Positions 33,629 to 42,974 of a DNA stretch of 64,000 bases are shown here, one piece after another. Positions within the stretch are counted from its first letter, which is position 1. The number at the start of each line of letters is the position of its first letter. The DNA lies in NCBI RefSeq assembly GCF_001427785.1, contig NZ_LMHM01000012.1:494445-558444 (forward strand), in the 5' to 3' direction. The translations under genes were made by a program, and so were the position numbers. Source of the DNA: Lysobacter sp. Root690 (GTDB taxonomy: Bacteria > Pseudomonadota > Gammaproteobacteria > Xanthomonadales > Xanthomonadaceae). The notes below the pieces were generated by a model. That model had not been told where the DNA came from, made no database searches, and saw only the letters and a program-made list of their open reading frames with translations.

Positions 33629-36600
33629 ATGAGCGCGAACGTGTGGCTACTGAGAATCCTGCTGGTTATCGCATCGACGGTCCTGCCCGCGGCGACCTGC
33701 GCGGCGGAGCCACGCCGTCTTGCCGATTACTCGCACCAGCGCTTGATCGAAAGAAGCCAGGCGCCGACACCCGTGGTCGCGATGGCGCAAGGGCGCGACG
33801 GTTTCCTGTGGCTCGCGACGGGTGAAGGGTTGTTTCGATTCGACGGCAGTCGCTTTGAACCGATAAACGCCGAAGACGGCGGCCAAAAACACGGCCTGCC
33901 GAGCGCGCTGTTGGTGACGAGGAGCGGCGAGGTCTGGACCAACTTCGAGACCTCGCGGCGCTTCGCGGTCTACCGTCGCGGTGCATTGAAAATTCTGGAT
34001 GAGCCGGCGGCTCCCAGTCGAATCGCCGCGATGGCGGAAGGGGCGGATGGCGCGATATGGGCGCTGACGGCCAATTACGATGCCGAGGTGCTTCGTTTTC
34101 ATAACGGACATTGGCGAACCTTCAATGCGGCCGATGGCCTTCCGAAAAGCAATTCCGCAAACATGCTAGTGGCGGCCGATGGCGCGGTCTGGATCGCGTG
34201 CAGCACCGCGATCGCACGTTTGCCGCCAGGGGGCGAGCGGTTCGAAATTCACCAGCACACGCCCCGCGCCAAGTTGTCTCAAGACTCGGCTGGTCGCATA
34301 TGGCTCTCCGAGCGAGAGGGAAGCCGCCCCATCACAGGGCCGGGTGGGCGAGGCTCCCCCGTCTCGTTGCGTACGCCTTATCGCACCGGCAACCTGGAGA
34401 TTCGGGGCGGACCGCTGTTCGATCGAGAGGGAAATCTTTGGATCGCCACACGCTACAACGGCGTGAAGCGTCTTGCGTCGCCCAGCGCTACTGCCGGCAG
34501 TGGCGGCACCGAGGCGGAATCCTTCACCAGCCGCGATGGATTGTCCTCGGACGTGACAAGCCAGGTGCTGGAAGACCGCGAAGGCAACATCTGGGTCGGC
34601 ACCGAGGCCGGCCTGGACAAATTCCGTCCCGCCACGTTGATCGCCGAACCCGCGCTGACATCGCCCGCCGCCTTCGGCGACAAACTTCTGGATGCGTCCG
34701 ATGGAAGCGTCTATATCGGTCAAGCGCGAACCGTGTATCGGGTCAGACCCGGCGGCGCGCCGGAGCCGATCCTGCGCGATGTGGTCGAACCCGAGAGCCT
34801 GTGCGAAGCACCCGATGGCGCGATCTGGATTGGTTTCCCAACCCATATTCTCGTCTGGGCGAGCGGCGGCGTTCGCCAGAGGATTGAACGTCCCGACAAG
34901 GGCGCCAATCACAACACGATCTATGACTGCGCCTTTGACGCGCACAACGATTATTGGATTTCCGCGGCCGGAAGCGGCCTGCATCGATACCGGCGCGGGC
35001 AATGGGAAACGATCCTGGAGCCCGGAAACAAGGCCGATTTCTATCCGACAACGATGATCAGGACGCCTCAAGGTGGCGTGGTCGTCCAATCGGGAAACAG
35101 GTTGGTCTGGATTGAAGACTCCGCGCAGACATCCACACGCTTCGACTTCGGAGCAAGTCAGATCAAGGTGCTCACGCTTTACTCCGCGGGCAACCAGATA
35201 TTCGCCGCCGGCGCCTTCGGCCTGTCCCGGTATCGCGCGGGACGCGTCGATACCGCGTGGAGCACCGGGCCGTTTCAGAACAGCCGTATCAACGGGATCG
35301 TGCGCACGCCGCAAGGCGACATCTGGCTTGCCTATCCGAAGTCACTGGTCCGGATCGGAGCGCAAGAACTGGAACGCGCCTTTTCCAGCAAATCGCTTCC
35401 GGCGCCGATGCTGTCGCTCGGGCTCGGCGACGGCCTGGTGAGCCGGCCTCACTCGCACTCACAGCGCTCGATGGTGCGCGGCGGCGAGGGGCGACTGTGG
35501 ATCGCGACCGAGACCGGAACGCTGTGGATGGACCCCGCGCGCGTCGTCCACAACGCGCTGCCGCCGATCCTCGCGATCAAGTCGATAAATGGCGATGGCC
35601 GCGTGTACCGAGATCCAACGAGACTGAAGTTTCCGGCCGCGACGGCCAATATAGAAATCGACTTCGCGGCGCTGAGTTTCGCCGATCCCGATCGGGTACG
35701 TGCCCGCTATATGCTCGAAGGATTCGACCGGGACTGGATCGATCCGGGCATACGGCGGCAAGCGTTCTACACCAATCTGCCGCCAGGGAAGTACAAGTTC
35801 CGCGTGATCGCCGCCAACAACGATGGCGTGTGGAACCCGACCGGCGCGGTGCTGGACTTCGAGATCCCGCCTACCTTCGTTCAATCGGTGTGGTTTCTTC
35901 TGCTCTGCGCGGTGCTGACCATTGCCTCGCTATGGTTTCTTTATCAGCTGCGCGTGGCGCAGATCGCCGAGCGCATCCGCAGCCGTCTGGAGGATCGCAT
36001 AGCGGAGCGGGAACGGATCGCGCGCGAGCTTCACGACACGTTGCTGCAAGGCGTTCAGGGCCTGATTCTGCGTTTTCAGGCGGTCGCGGATCGAATTCCG
36101 AACGAAGACAAGTCGCGAGCGCAGCTCGAGGCGGCGCTGATGGCGGCCGACGATGTGGTAATGGAGGCCCGCGACCGCGTGCATGACTTGCGCGGCAAGG
36201 AAGAAGCCGGCGACCTGTGCACGATCGTCGAACAACTCGTGGCCGCCATTCCGTTCGATCCGCCGATCCTGGTTCGCATCGTCGCCGAGGGAAGGATGCA
36301 GGACTTGCATCCGGCCGTCGCCGCGGAAATCACCAGGATCGTGCGCGAAGCGCTGTTCAACATCGCCCATCACGCGCGCGCTTCGTCGGTCGAGATCGTG
36401 ATCAGCTTCGAAGCGAAGTATCTGGCCATACACGTGCGAGATGACGGCGTCGGCGTTCCCGAGAACGTCCTGGCGCATGGTAAAAAGGACGGCCATTTCG
36501 GCATGATCGGCATGCGTGAACGCGCGCAGAAAATCGGCGGCACCCTCGCGATCAGCAGCGGTCCCGGCGGGGGCACCGAAGTTGCATTGACCTTGCCGAC

Positions 36601-36682
36601 CGAATTGGCGTTAGCGAAACGCAGGTCTGGTCGACGAGCCTGGCTTTCCCGCTTGCTGCGAAGGAATTCGGCCGATGAGTGA
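33629..36682 (+). CDS. Hybrid-type sensor histidine kinase with two-component propeller and Y_Y_Y domains
   Basis: 1017 residues from the ATG at 33629. A signal peptide (LLRILLVIASTVLPAATC) is followed by about 650 periplasmic residues forming beta-propeller blades of the Reg_prop type (DGFLWLATGEGLFRFDG, DGAIWALTAN, EGNIWVGTEAGLDKF). A Y_Y_Y domain follows (RYMLEGFDRDWIDPG, NLPPGKYKFRVIAANNDG), then one membrane helix (WFLLLCAVLTIASLWFLYQL). The cytoplasmic kinase has the HisKA_3 helix RIARELHDTLLQG with phosphoacceptor His802 and an ATPase domain (NIAHHARAS, DDGVGVP, GGGTEVALTL). It senses an outside signal and phosphorylates the next protein, whose gene overlaps by 8 bases. Confidence 0.93.
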   Translation: MSANVWLLRILLVIASTVLPAATCAAEPRRLADYSHQRLIERSQAPTPVVAMAQGRDGFLWLATGEGLFRFDGSRFEPINAEDGGQKHGLPSALLVTRSGEVWTNFETSRRFAVYRRGALKILDEPAAPSRIAAMAEGADGAIWALTANYDAEVLRFHNGHWRTFNAADGLPKSNSANMLVAADGAVWIACSTAIARLPPGGERFEIHQHTPRAKLSQDSAGRIWLSEREGSRPITGPGGRGSPVSLRTPYRTGNLEIRGGPLFDREGNLWIATRYNGVKRLASPSATAGSGGTEAESFTSRDGLSSDVTSQVLEDREGNIWVGTEAGLDKFRPATLIAEPALTSPAAFGDKLLDASDGSVYIGQARTVYRVRPGGAPEPILRDVVEPESLCEAPDGAIWIGFPTHILVWASGGVRQRIERPDKGANHNTIYDCAFDAHNDYWISAAGSGLHRYRRGQWETILEPGNKADFYPTTMIRTPQGGVVVQSGNRLVWIEDSAQTSTRFDFGASQIKVLTLYSAGNQIFAAGAFGLSRYRAGRVDTAWSTGPFQNSRINGIVRTPQGDIWLAYPKSLVRIGAQELERAFSSKSLPAPMLSLGLGDGLVSRPHSHSQRSMVRGGEGRLWIATETGTLWMDPARVVHNALPPILAIKSINGDGRVYRDPTRLKFPAATANIEIDFAALSFADPDRVRARYMLEGFDRDWIDPGIRRQAFYTNLPPGKYKFRVIAANNDGVWNPTGAVLDFEIPPTFVQSVWFLLLCAVLTIASLWFLYQLRVAQIAERIRSRLEDRIAERERIARELHDTLLQGVQGLILRFQAVADRIPNEDKSRAQLEAALMAADDVVMEARDRVHDLRGKEEAGDLCTIVEQLVAAIPFDPPILVRIVAEGRMQDLHPAVAAEITRIVREALFNIAHHARASSVEIVISFEAKYLAIHVRDDGVGVPENVLAHGKKDGHFGMIGMRERAQKIGGTLAISSGPGGGTEVALTLPTELALAKRRSGRRAWLSRLLRRNSADE

Positions 36683-37301
36683 CCCCAAGATTCGCGTGCT
36701 CGTGGTCGACGACCATCCCATGCTGCGCGCCGGCGTCGCCGCCGTCCTGGAGAACCAGGCCGACATGACGATGGTTGGCGAGGCACGCAACGGCAGCGAA
36801 GCCATCGAGCGCTTTCGCGTGCTGCGTCCGGATGTGACGCTCATGGACCTGCAGATGCCGGGCATGAACGGTGTCGATGCGATCGTCGCGCTTCGCTGCG
36901 AACATCCTGGCGCCAGGATCATCGTGCTCACGACTTACACCGGCGATGTGCAGGCGGTTCGCGCCTTGAAGGCTGGTGCGGTCGGGTATCTGTTGAAGAG
37001 CAGTTTGCGAACCGAGTTGATCGATGCGATTCACGATGTCCACCGTGGCCAGCGGCATGTTCATCGCGATGTCGCCGGCGAAATCGCGCTTCATGTGGTC
37101 GACGAGGCCTTGACCGAGCGTGAAATCGCGGTTCTTCGCCTGGTGTCTGTCGGCAAGGCGAACAAGCAAGTGGCCGCGGAGCTCGGCTTGTCGGAAGAGA
37201 CGGTCAAAGGTCATCTGAAGAGCATATTCTCGAAGTTGGGCGTCACCGACCGGACTCACGCGGTTACGGTCGCGGCGCGACGGGGCATTATCGAGCTTTG
37301 A
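36675..37301 (+). CDS. NarL/LuxR family response regulator
   Basis: 208 residues. The receiver domain (residues 1-125) has acidic D12-D13, phosphoacceptor Asp58 in LMDLQMPGMNG, and Lys108 in YLLKSS. The LuxR/GerE helix-turn-helix (about 140-205) reads LTEREIAVLRLVSVGKANK and LGLSEETVKGHLKSIFSKL. Start and stop overlap with the kinase gene show a dedicated pair. Possible target sites are the GC boxes upstream of the operon. Confidence 0.95.
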   Translation: MSDPKIRVLVVDDHPMLRAGVAAVLENQADMTMVGEARNGSEAIERFRVLRPDVTLMDLQMPGMNGVDAIVALRCEHPGARIIVLTTYTGDVQAVRALKAGAVGYLLKSSLRTELIDAIHDVHRGQRHVHRDVAGEIALHVVDEALTEREIAVLRLVSVGKANKQVAAELGLSEETVKGHLKSIFSKLGVTDRTHAVTVAARRGIIEL

Positions 37302-37423
37302 CCCGTCGCGCAGATTTTGTCGTGAGTGATTGCCCGACCGCCACGGCGCAAGCACCTGCCGCATGCGCCACGCGGACGCATGCGACAAGCGATGATCGAC
37401 GCCGCGAAAACCCGCCCGAAGGC

Positions 37424-38392
37424 TCAAGTTCCGCGGAAGAACGCGAGCAGATCGCGATTGACGATGTCGGCGTGGGTCGCGCACATGCCATGCGGGAGGC
37501 CTTTGTAGACCTTCAGCGTGGCGTTGCGCAGCAACTTGCTTGAGAGCATCGCCGAATCCGCGATCGGCACGATCTGGTCGTCGTCGCCGTGCATCACCAG
37601 TGTCGGCGTATCGATGCGCTTGAGGTCTTCGGTGAAATCCGTTTCCGAGAACGCCTCGATGCAGTCGTACTGCGCCTTGGCGCCGCCCTGCATGCCTTGG
37701 CGCCACCAGTTCATCCGCAGCGGCTCGGACAGCGGCTGGCCGGGACGATTGAATCCGTAGAAAGGCACCGGGAAGTCCCAATAGAAACTGGAGCGGCTGG
37801 CGGCCAGGTTCTTGCGCATGCCGTCGAACACCTCCCGCGGCAGGCCGCCCGGATTGGCGTCGGTCTTCAGCATCAATGGCGGTACCGCGCCGATCAATAC
37901 CAGCTTGGCGACGCGGCCAGCGCCGTGACGGGCGACGTAACGCGCCGCTTCGCCGCCGCCGGTGGAGTGGCCGACGTGGATGGCGTCGCGCAGATCCAGA
38001 TGCGCGGCCAACGCCGCGACATCGGCGGCATAGGTATCCATGTCGTTGCCGTTCGCTGTCTGGCTGGAACGGCCATGCCCACGTCGGTCGTGGGCGATCA
38101 CGCGGTAGCCGTGAGCGAGGAAGAACAGCATCTGCGTATCCCAGTCGTCGCTTGAAAGCGGCCAGCCGTGATGGAACACGACGGGCTGGCCGGAGCCCCA
38201 GTCCTTGTAGAAGATATCGGTGCCGTCTTTGGTGGTGATCGATTGCATGTCGCTGTTCCTCGTGAAGGTAGCGGGCGTGCCGCGGATCGCGGCGCGGGTG
38301 GCGGATAAGGGGATGAAGGTGATCGCCGCGGCGCTCAGGCCCGATGCGAGCAGATGGCGGCGATGGGCGTTGAAGGGCGGAACGTCGGCCAT
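37424..38392 (-). CDS. Alpha/beta hydrolase, non-heme chloroperoxidase/perhydrolase type, exported
   Basis: 322 residues from the ATG at 38392, where [17 protein letters not shown] forms a Tat-like signal; a start at 38431 is possible. The mature enzyme has [11 protein letters not shown] (oxyanion region), the nucleophile elbow [14 protein letters not shown], the acid in HGDDDQIVP and the histidine in GLPHGM. These match the cofactor-free haloperoxidases, which are esterases that can form peracids. The long extension suggests periplasmic action, unusual for this family. The gene ends 122 bases from the response regulator, convergent. Confidence 0.85.
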   Translation of the reverse strand: MADVPPFNAHRRHLLASGLSAAAITFIPLSATRAAIRGTPATFTRNSDMQSITTKDGTDIFYKDWGSGQPVVFHHGWPLSSDDWDTQMLFFLAHGYRVIAHDRRGHGRSSQTANGNDMDTYAADVAALAAHLDLRDAIHVGHSTGGGEAARYVARHGAGRVAKLVLIGAVPPLMLKTDANPGGLPREVFDGMRKNLAASRSSFYWDFPVPFYGFNRPGQPLSEPLRMNWWRQGMQGGAKAQYDCIEAFSETDFTEDLKRIDTPTLVMHGDDDQIVPIADSAMLSSKLLRNATLKVYKGLPHGMCATHADIVNRDLLAFFRGT

Positions 38393-38664
38393 GGCTCGGC
38401 CGGCACGCCTGACGGAAAAGAACTTGCGCATAAGCACGATGCCTCGGGAGAGCGGAACGACGAGGGCACGATAGAAAGCCCGCCTCAATGACGGTAGACG
38501 TGGGCGAGGCCGCACGATGTTGACCTCGATGCATCAATGCACGCGCGGCGCGTCTGGCCGCACATTGATTCCAAACGGGAAACATCATGGAGCCCGCATC
38601 GAACCTAGCAGCCGCGATGCAACGCGCCATACGCTGCCACCTTTCGCACGGTTGGAGCGTCACG

Positions 38665-39735
38665 ATGAATCGCATCGACGACAAGCGCATTGACGAAAAA
38701 TGCATCGACGAAAAACGCAGGGAAATCATGACGAGCGCGGTGTTTGGCTTTGCATCGCGCGGCGTGCTCGTGTCGATCGGTCCTTTGGTCGCCACGCCGG
38801 GACATGCGGCGCAAGCCACGACGCCCGGTCGTGGATTGGGCCCTCTTCAGCATGTACGTGCCGAGCCGCTGGACGTGGCTTATCACGACCTCGGCCCGCG
38901 CGACGGCACGCCGGTGATTTTGCTGCACGGCTTTCCCTACGATGTGCACAGCTACCAGGACGTCGCGCCGATGCTCGCCGCACGTGGCTGCCGGGTGGTG
39001 GTGCCTTATCTGCGTGGGCACCGAGCCACCCACTTCGTTGACCCGTCCGAGCCGCGCTCGGGTCAGCAGGGCGCGATAGGCGCCGACGTGATCGCGCTGA
39101 TGGATGCGCTGCAGATGCCCGACGCAATTCTCGCCGGATACGACTGGGGTGGCCGCGCGGCCTGCGTGGTCGCGGCGCTGTGGCCGCAACGCTGTCGCGG
39201 ATTGGTGTCGGTGAACGGCTATCTGATCCAGAACATCGCCGCCGCCGCGCAGCCCGCGGCGGCGCGCGTGGAGTGGGGGCTGTGGTACCAGCATTACTTC
39301 CAGAGCGAGCGCGGGCGCCGTGGTCTCGTCGAGAATCGACGCGACATCGCACGTATCCTGTGGGAGCGCAACTCACCCACCTGGGCCTTCGACGAGCAGA
39401 CTTTCGAGCGCAGCGCGAGCGCGTTCGATCATCCGGATTTCGTCGACGTCGTCATCCACTCCTACCGGCACCGGTTGGGCGCGGCCGATGGCATCGCGCG
39501 GTACGCCGATATTGAGCGTCGCCTGGCGGCGTTGCCGGTGATCGCGGCGCCGACGATCACGTTGGACGGCGATGCCGACGGCGTCGTCGCGGCCACCGAC
39601 GGTAGCGCGCAGGCCAAGCACTTTAGCCAGCGGCTCGCGCACCGTATCGTGCCTGGCGCAGGTCATAACCTGCCTCAGGAGGCGCCTGAGGCGTTCGTTC
39701 GAGCGGTGCTGGATCTGGTCGCCGCGACCGGCTGA
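38665..39735 (+). CDS. Alpha/beta hydrolase with aspartate nucleophile (epoxide hydrolase-like)
   Basis: 356 residues from the ATG at 38665 (GGAG upstream); starts at 38587 and 38728 are possible. The N-terminus holds three tandem 15-base units coding for RIDDK, RIDEK and CIDEK, then KRREIM and a hydrophobic stretch ending GHAA, a Tat-like signal. The hydrolase fold has ILLHGFPYDVHSYQD, a nucleophile elbow GYDWGGRAA (Asp instead of Ser, as in epoxide hydrolases and haloalkane dehalogenases) and the final histidine in PGAGHNLPQE. An acid is likely in ITLDGDADG. Substrate unknown. Confidence 0.8.
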   Translation: MNRIDDKRIDEKCIDEKRREIMTSAVFGFASRGVLVSIGPLVATPGHAAQATTPGRGLGPLQHVRAEPLDVAYHDLGPRDGTPVILLHGFPYDVHSYQDVAPMLAARGCRVVVPYLRGHRATHFVDPSEPRSGQQGAIGADVIALMDALQMPDAILAGYDWGGRAACVVAALWPQRCRGLVSVNGYLIQNIAAAAQPAAARVEWGLWYQHYFQSERGRRGLVENRRDIARILWERNSPTWAFDEQTFERSASAFDHPDFVDVVIHSYRHRLGAADGIARYADIERRLAALPVIAAPTITLDGDADGVVAATDGSAQAKHFSQRLAHRIVPGAGHNLPQEAPEAFVRAVLDLVAATG

Positions 39736-40115
39736 GTGAGGTGCCGGCATGCCATCGGGAGACAAGCCGTCAATGGCGGCATCCCTACAGATCTGTTTGT
39801 GCAGGCGTCACCGGAAGGGTTGCCACTGCGGATACATCGTCGCCAAAGCGAACCTTCGAGATTACCGGCAACGTTCTGGCTGGTATCGATCACTCGCGTG
39901 ATACGCCTGATCGAAAAAACACAATGGGATTTCGCGCGATCACGAACTGCTGACCCTATCCGCATCGCTGCACGATTTAGCCGGTCCGCGACGTTTATCG
40001 TCCCACGCGCCGTCAAGCTGAGGCGCGAACATCTGTTCGGAGCAGGATGCATGGTCTTGCGACGCGAACGACGCCCGGCGAGCGCGCTGGCTCGCCGAGC
40101 GTCATCGCAACCCGT
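39736..40115. other. Gene-free convergent interval
   Basis: 380 bases between two convergent genes; I see no supported gene, repeat or strong hairpin. Confidence 0.4.
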
Positions 40116-40541
40116 TCAAGGTACAGGGATGACCACCGGCTTGCCGGCATCCTTCAAAAGCAGCACAAGAAACTTCGCCGGCTTGTCCTTGCTGGCGTTT
40201 CGGCCGACCGTATGCAAGTCGTTGGGACCTTCGTAGAAGCTCTGGCCCGGCGTCAGCGTGACTTCCTTGCCGCCCGCCACGCCCATCACGATCGAACCCT
40301 CGAGCACATAGACGAAAGCGTGAGCATCGTGACGATGCACCGGATCGGCGCCACCGGGCGGGTAGTCGACCGTGATCATCATTGCCTCCTTGCCGGGATA
40401 GTCGGAGAGCGCCTGGGTCATGACATGGGCTACGACGGCGGGGGGCGCGTCGCTGCCTGCAGGACCGTGCGTCGGGCCGTGAGCCATGGCGGCGCCCGAG
40501 CCCAGCAGGATGAGCAGGCTGAGAGAACGGAGAATGTGCAT
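40116..40541 (-). CDS. Exported cupin-domain protein
   Basis: 141 residues with a Sec signal peptide (LRSLSLLILLGSGAAMA). One cupin barrel: motif 1 VHRHDAHAFVYVLEGS supplies two metal-binding histidines and a glutamate, motif 2 has GQSFYEGPNDLHTVGRN with the last histidine. It probably binds a metal in the periplasm; small cupins of this type act as dioxygenases, isomerases or binding proteins. It lies 71 bases downstream of the AhpD-like gene on the same strand, so the two may form an operon. Confidence 0.85.
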   Translation of the reverse strand: MHILRSLSLLILLGSGAAMAHGPTHGPAGSDAPPAVVAHVMTQALSDYPGKEAMMITVDYPPGGADPVHRHDAHAFVYVLEGSIVMGVAGGKEVTLTPGQSFYEGPNDLHTVGRNASKDKPAKFLVLLLKDAGKPVVIPVP

Positions 40542-40612
40542 CGGGTAACTCCTATAGCGGCCGTTGTTGCGGACGGGGCGTCGAATGCCGTGCGGGCATT
40601 CGACGGTCGATC

Positions 40613-41092
40613 TCAGGACAGCTTGGCCTTTTCCAGCCCGAACGCCTTGTCGTAGGTGCCCGGCACGGTACGGAAGCCGACATTGACGCGGTTCCAGGCG
40701 TTGATCGCCATCACCACGAAGGTCAGGTCCGAGATCTCTTTCTCCGACAGCTGCGTACGCACGCGGTCGTAGATTTCGTCCGGTACGCCCAGCGGCGACA
40801 GCTGGGTCAACGCTTCGGTCCAGGCCAGCGCGGCGCGTTCGCGGGGAATGAACAACTGCGACTCGCGCCAGGACGCAAGATGGTGCAAGCGAAGCGGGCG
40901 CTCACCGTGAATGGTGGCCTGCTTGACGTGCATGTCCAGGCAGAACGCGCAGCCGTTGATTTGCGATGCGCGAATGGAAACGAGATCGCGGATCGGCTCC
41001 TCGATGGCCGAATCCTTCGCCAGCAGGTTGAACTCGACGAACTTCTTGAACAGCTCGGGGGATTGCTGCTGGTAATCGACGCGTTGGCTCAT
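40613..41092 (-). CDS. Carboxymuconolactone decarboxylase family protein (AhpD-like)
   Basis: 159 residues, all-helical. The CMD core reads LVSIRASQINGCAFCLDMHV; the CxxC pair and following His are the redox site of alkylhydroperoxidase AhpD-type proteins. The C-terminal part has LTFVVMAINAWNRVNVGFR, typical of the family. It is expected to reduce peroxides or act as a general antioxidant enzyme in the cytoplasm. Neighbours include Ohr, NmrA-type proteins and hydrolases, which fits an oxidative-stress context. Confidence 0.9.
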   Translation of the reverse strand: MSQRVDYQQQSPELFKKFVEFNLLAKDSAIEEPIRDLVSIRASQINGCAFCLDMHVKQATIHGERPLRLHHLASWRESQLFIPRERAALAWTEALTQLSPLGVPDEIYDRVRTQLSEKEISDLTFVVMAINAWNRVNVGFRTVPGTYDKAFGLEKAKLS

Positions 41093-41566
41093 GACAAACT
41101 CCTTCAGTTAGGAGACCGCAAGACAGGGTGCCCGTGGTCTGCGCTCAAACTAGGCGGCGCGATGCGGCGTGTGTAGATCGTCCCAGGGACGCGCGGTGTT
41201 GAGTGCGATGCACCAATACGCACGCATCGAGAGCCGTCTCAGGTTCGGTCGCGTTTTCTGGCCTCGGTGTGTGACGACACCTGAAGACCGGATGCATCGC
41301 ATCCGTATTCGCATTTGGCGTGGATTGACCGAGTCATCGCCGCGGCTTGCATGCACGGCAAGCCCGCATCCGGTTTGGGGGCGCCCTGGGTAGCCGGTCG
41401 GCCTGCATGCCGGCTTGAGAGGCGGGCGATTGGTGTCCAACAGGAAACATCGTGCATCCAGGCCGGTGGCTACTGTCGGCGACGCCACGCTCCTAGCATC
41501 GTCATCACCCATGCCGGCCCCGCGTTCATAAGGCCGGCACCCCCGACCCATTCGAAGAGGTGGAGC
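41093..41566. other. Gene-free divergent interval
   Basis: 474 bases between the AhpD-like and NmrA-type genes. It should hold both promoters. No strong palindrome or repeat seen. Confidence 0.4.
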
Positions 41567-42337
41567 ATGAAAGTCGTAGTCATCGGCGGTACCGGATTGA
41601 TCGGAAGCAAGGTGGTGTCGCGCCTGCGCGACCGAGGGCACGAGGTGGTCGTCGCGGCGCCGTCGACGGGCATCGACATCCTCTCGGGCGAAGGACTCGA
41701 CGCCGCCATGAGCGGCACGCAAGTCGTGGTGGACCTGGCCAATTCGCCGTCGTTCGAGGACGCCGCGGTGCTGGACTTCTTCCGGACCGCCGGCCGCAAT
41801 GTGCTGGACGCCGAAGCCAAGGCCGGCGTGGGCCACCACGTGGCGCTTTCCGTGGTCGGCACCGACCTGCTGACCGACAGCGGCTACTTCCGCGGGAAGA
41901 TCGCGCAGGAAGACCTGATCCGCGCTTCGGGCGCGGCGTACACCATCATCCACTCGACTCAGTTCTTCGAATTCCTGCCCGGCATCATCAAGTCGGCGGG
42001 CAGCGACGGTCCAGTGCGCCTGTCGCCGGCGCTCGTGCAGCCGATCGCATCCGAGGATGTGGCCGACGCGGTGACGCGCATCGCGTTGCAGGCACCGGTC
42101 AACGGCACCGTCGAAATATCCGGGCCGGAACGCGAGCCGTTGTCCGATCTGGCGCGGCGCTTCATGAGCGTCATTCAGGACCCGCGCGAAGTGGTCAGCG
42201 ACGTGCATGCGCGCTATTTCGGCGCCGAGCTCAAGACCGACACCCTGATTCCCAAGGGCGACGCGTGGCAGGGCACGATGAACTTCGAACGCTGGCTGGA
42301 ACAGTCCGAGTTCGCCCGCAACGCACCGGGCAAGTAA
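41567..42337 (+). CDS. NmrA-type NAD(P)-binding protein
   Basis: 256 residues. The Rossmann motif GGTGLIGSKVV stands at residues 7-17, LSVVGTDLL follows the fourth strand, and YFRGKIAQEDLIRASG replaces the YxxxK region of classical SDRs. This is an atypical SDR of the NmrA/HSCARG kind, which can be redox sensors or quinone reductases. GAGGTGGAG precedes the ATG. A paralogue lies 6 kb on (48343-49146) with the same order of motifs, including STQFFEF and LSPALVQP. Ohr and cytochrome b genes follow on the same strand. Confidence 0.85.
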   Translation: MKVVVIGGTGLIGSKVVSRLRDRGHEVVVAAPSTGIDILSGEGLDAAMSGTQVVVDLANSPSFEDAAVLDFFRTAGRNVLDAEAKAGVGHHVALSVVGTDLLTDSGYFRGKIAQEDLIRASGAAYTIIHSTQFFEFLPGIIKSAGSDGPVRLSPALVQPIASEDVADAVTRIALQAPVNGTVEISGPEREPLSDLARRFMSVIQDPREVVSDVHARYFGAELKTDTLIPKGDAWQGTMNFERWLEQSEFARNAPGK

Positions 42338-42413
42338 CCCATGCGGCGACCGGCCGCCGCGCCGCCGCGTTGCCGCCGGACGGGACCATCACAGTCAGGA
42401 CACCACAAGCCCA

Positions 42414-42947
42414 ATGACGCCGCTCCAGCCGCCACCGACCAGCATGCTCGACAAGTATTACGGCGAAGAAGCTCACGCGCTCTACATTGGTCGGGTACGC
42501 GTGACGGGCGGCGAGGCGGCGCATGGGCGCGCATCGGGCATCGCGAGATCGGACGATGGCGCGCTCGATGTGAACCTGCGACTGCCGACGGAATTGGGCG
42601 GTCCCGGTGGCGGCAGCAACCCGGAACAACTGCTCGCGGCCGGCTACGCCGCCTGCTTCCACGGCGCACTGACCTTGCTCGCGTCCCGCTCCGGCGTGGA
42701 GATCAGTGAACTGACCGTGGAAGCCGCGGTGACCTTCGCCCGCGACCCGGTGGATGGACTGTTTCTGTTGTCGGCCGAGATCAGCGTCAATCTCCCCGGC
42801 CTGGATCGAACCCTGGCGGCGGAACTGGTGCGCAACACCGAGCGAATCTGCCCGTACGCGAAGATGTTCCGTCGCGGCATCGATCACGTCGTGGCGGTCG
42901 CCACCGAACCATCGTCGCCCCGTATCGGCGATGAAGACCCTTCCTGA
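42414..42947 (+). CDS. ohr: Organic hydroperoxide resistance protein (Ohr/OsmC family)
   Basis: 177 residues, a little longer than typical Ohr because of an N-terminal extension (a start at codon 11 is possible). Both catalytic cysteines are present: Cys81 in AAGYAACFHGALTLLA and Cys146 in NTERICPYAKMF. The region LGGPGGGSNPEQL is characteristic. Ohr reduces organic and lipid hydroperoxides with lipoylated partners. It lies 76 bases after the NmrA gene and 28 bases before the cytochrome b gene, probably in one transcript. Confidence 0.9.
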   Translation: MTPLQPPPTSMLDKYYGEEAHALYIGRVRVTGGEAAHGRASGIARSDDGALDVNLRLPTELGGPGGGSNPEQLLAAGYAACFHGALTLLASRSGVEISELTVEAAVTFARDPVDGLFLLSAEISVNLPGLDRTLAAELVRNTERICPYAKMFRRGIDHVVAVATEPSSPRIGDEDPS

Positions 42948-42974
42948 CCGCGGCATGCGGCGAGGTGACCTGTC

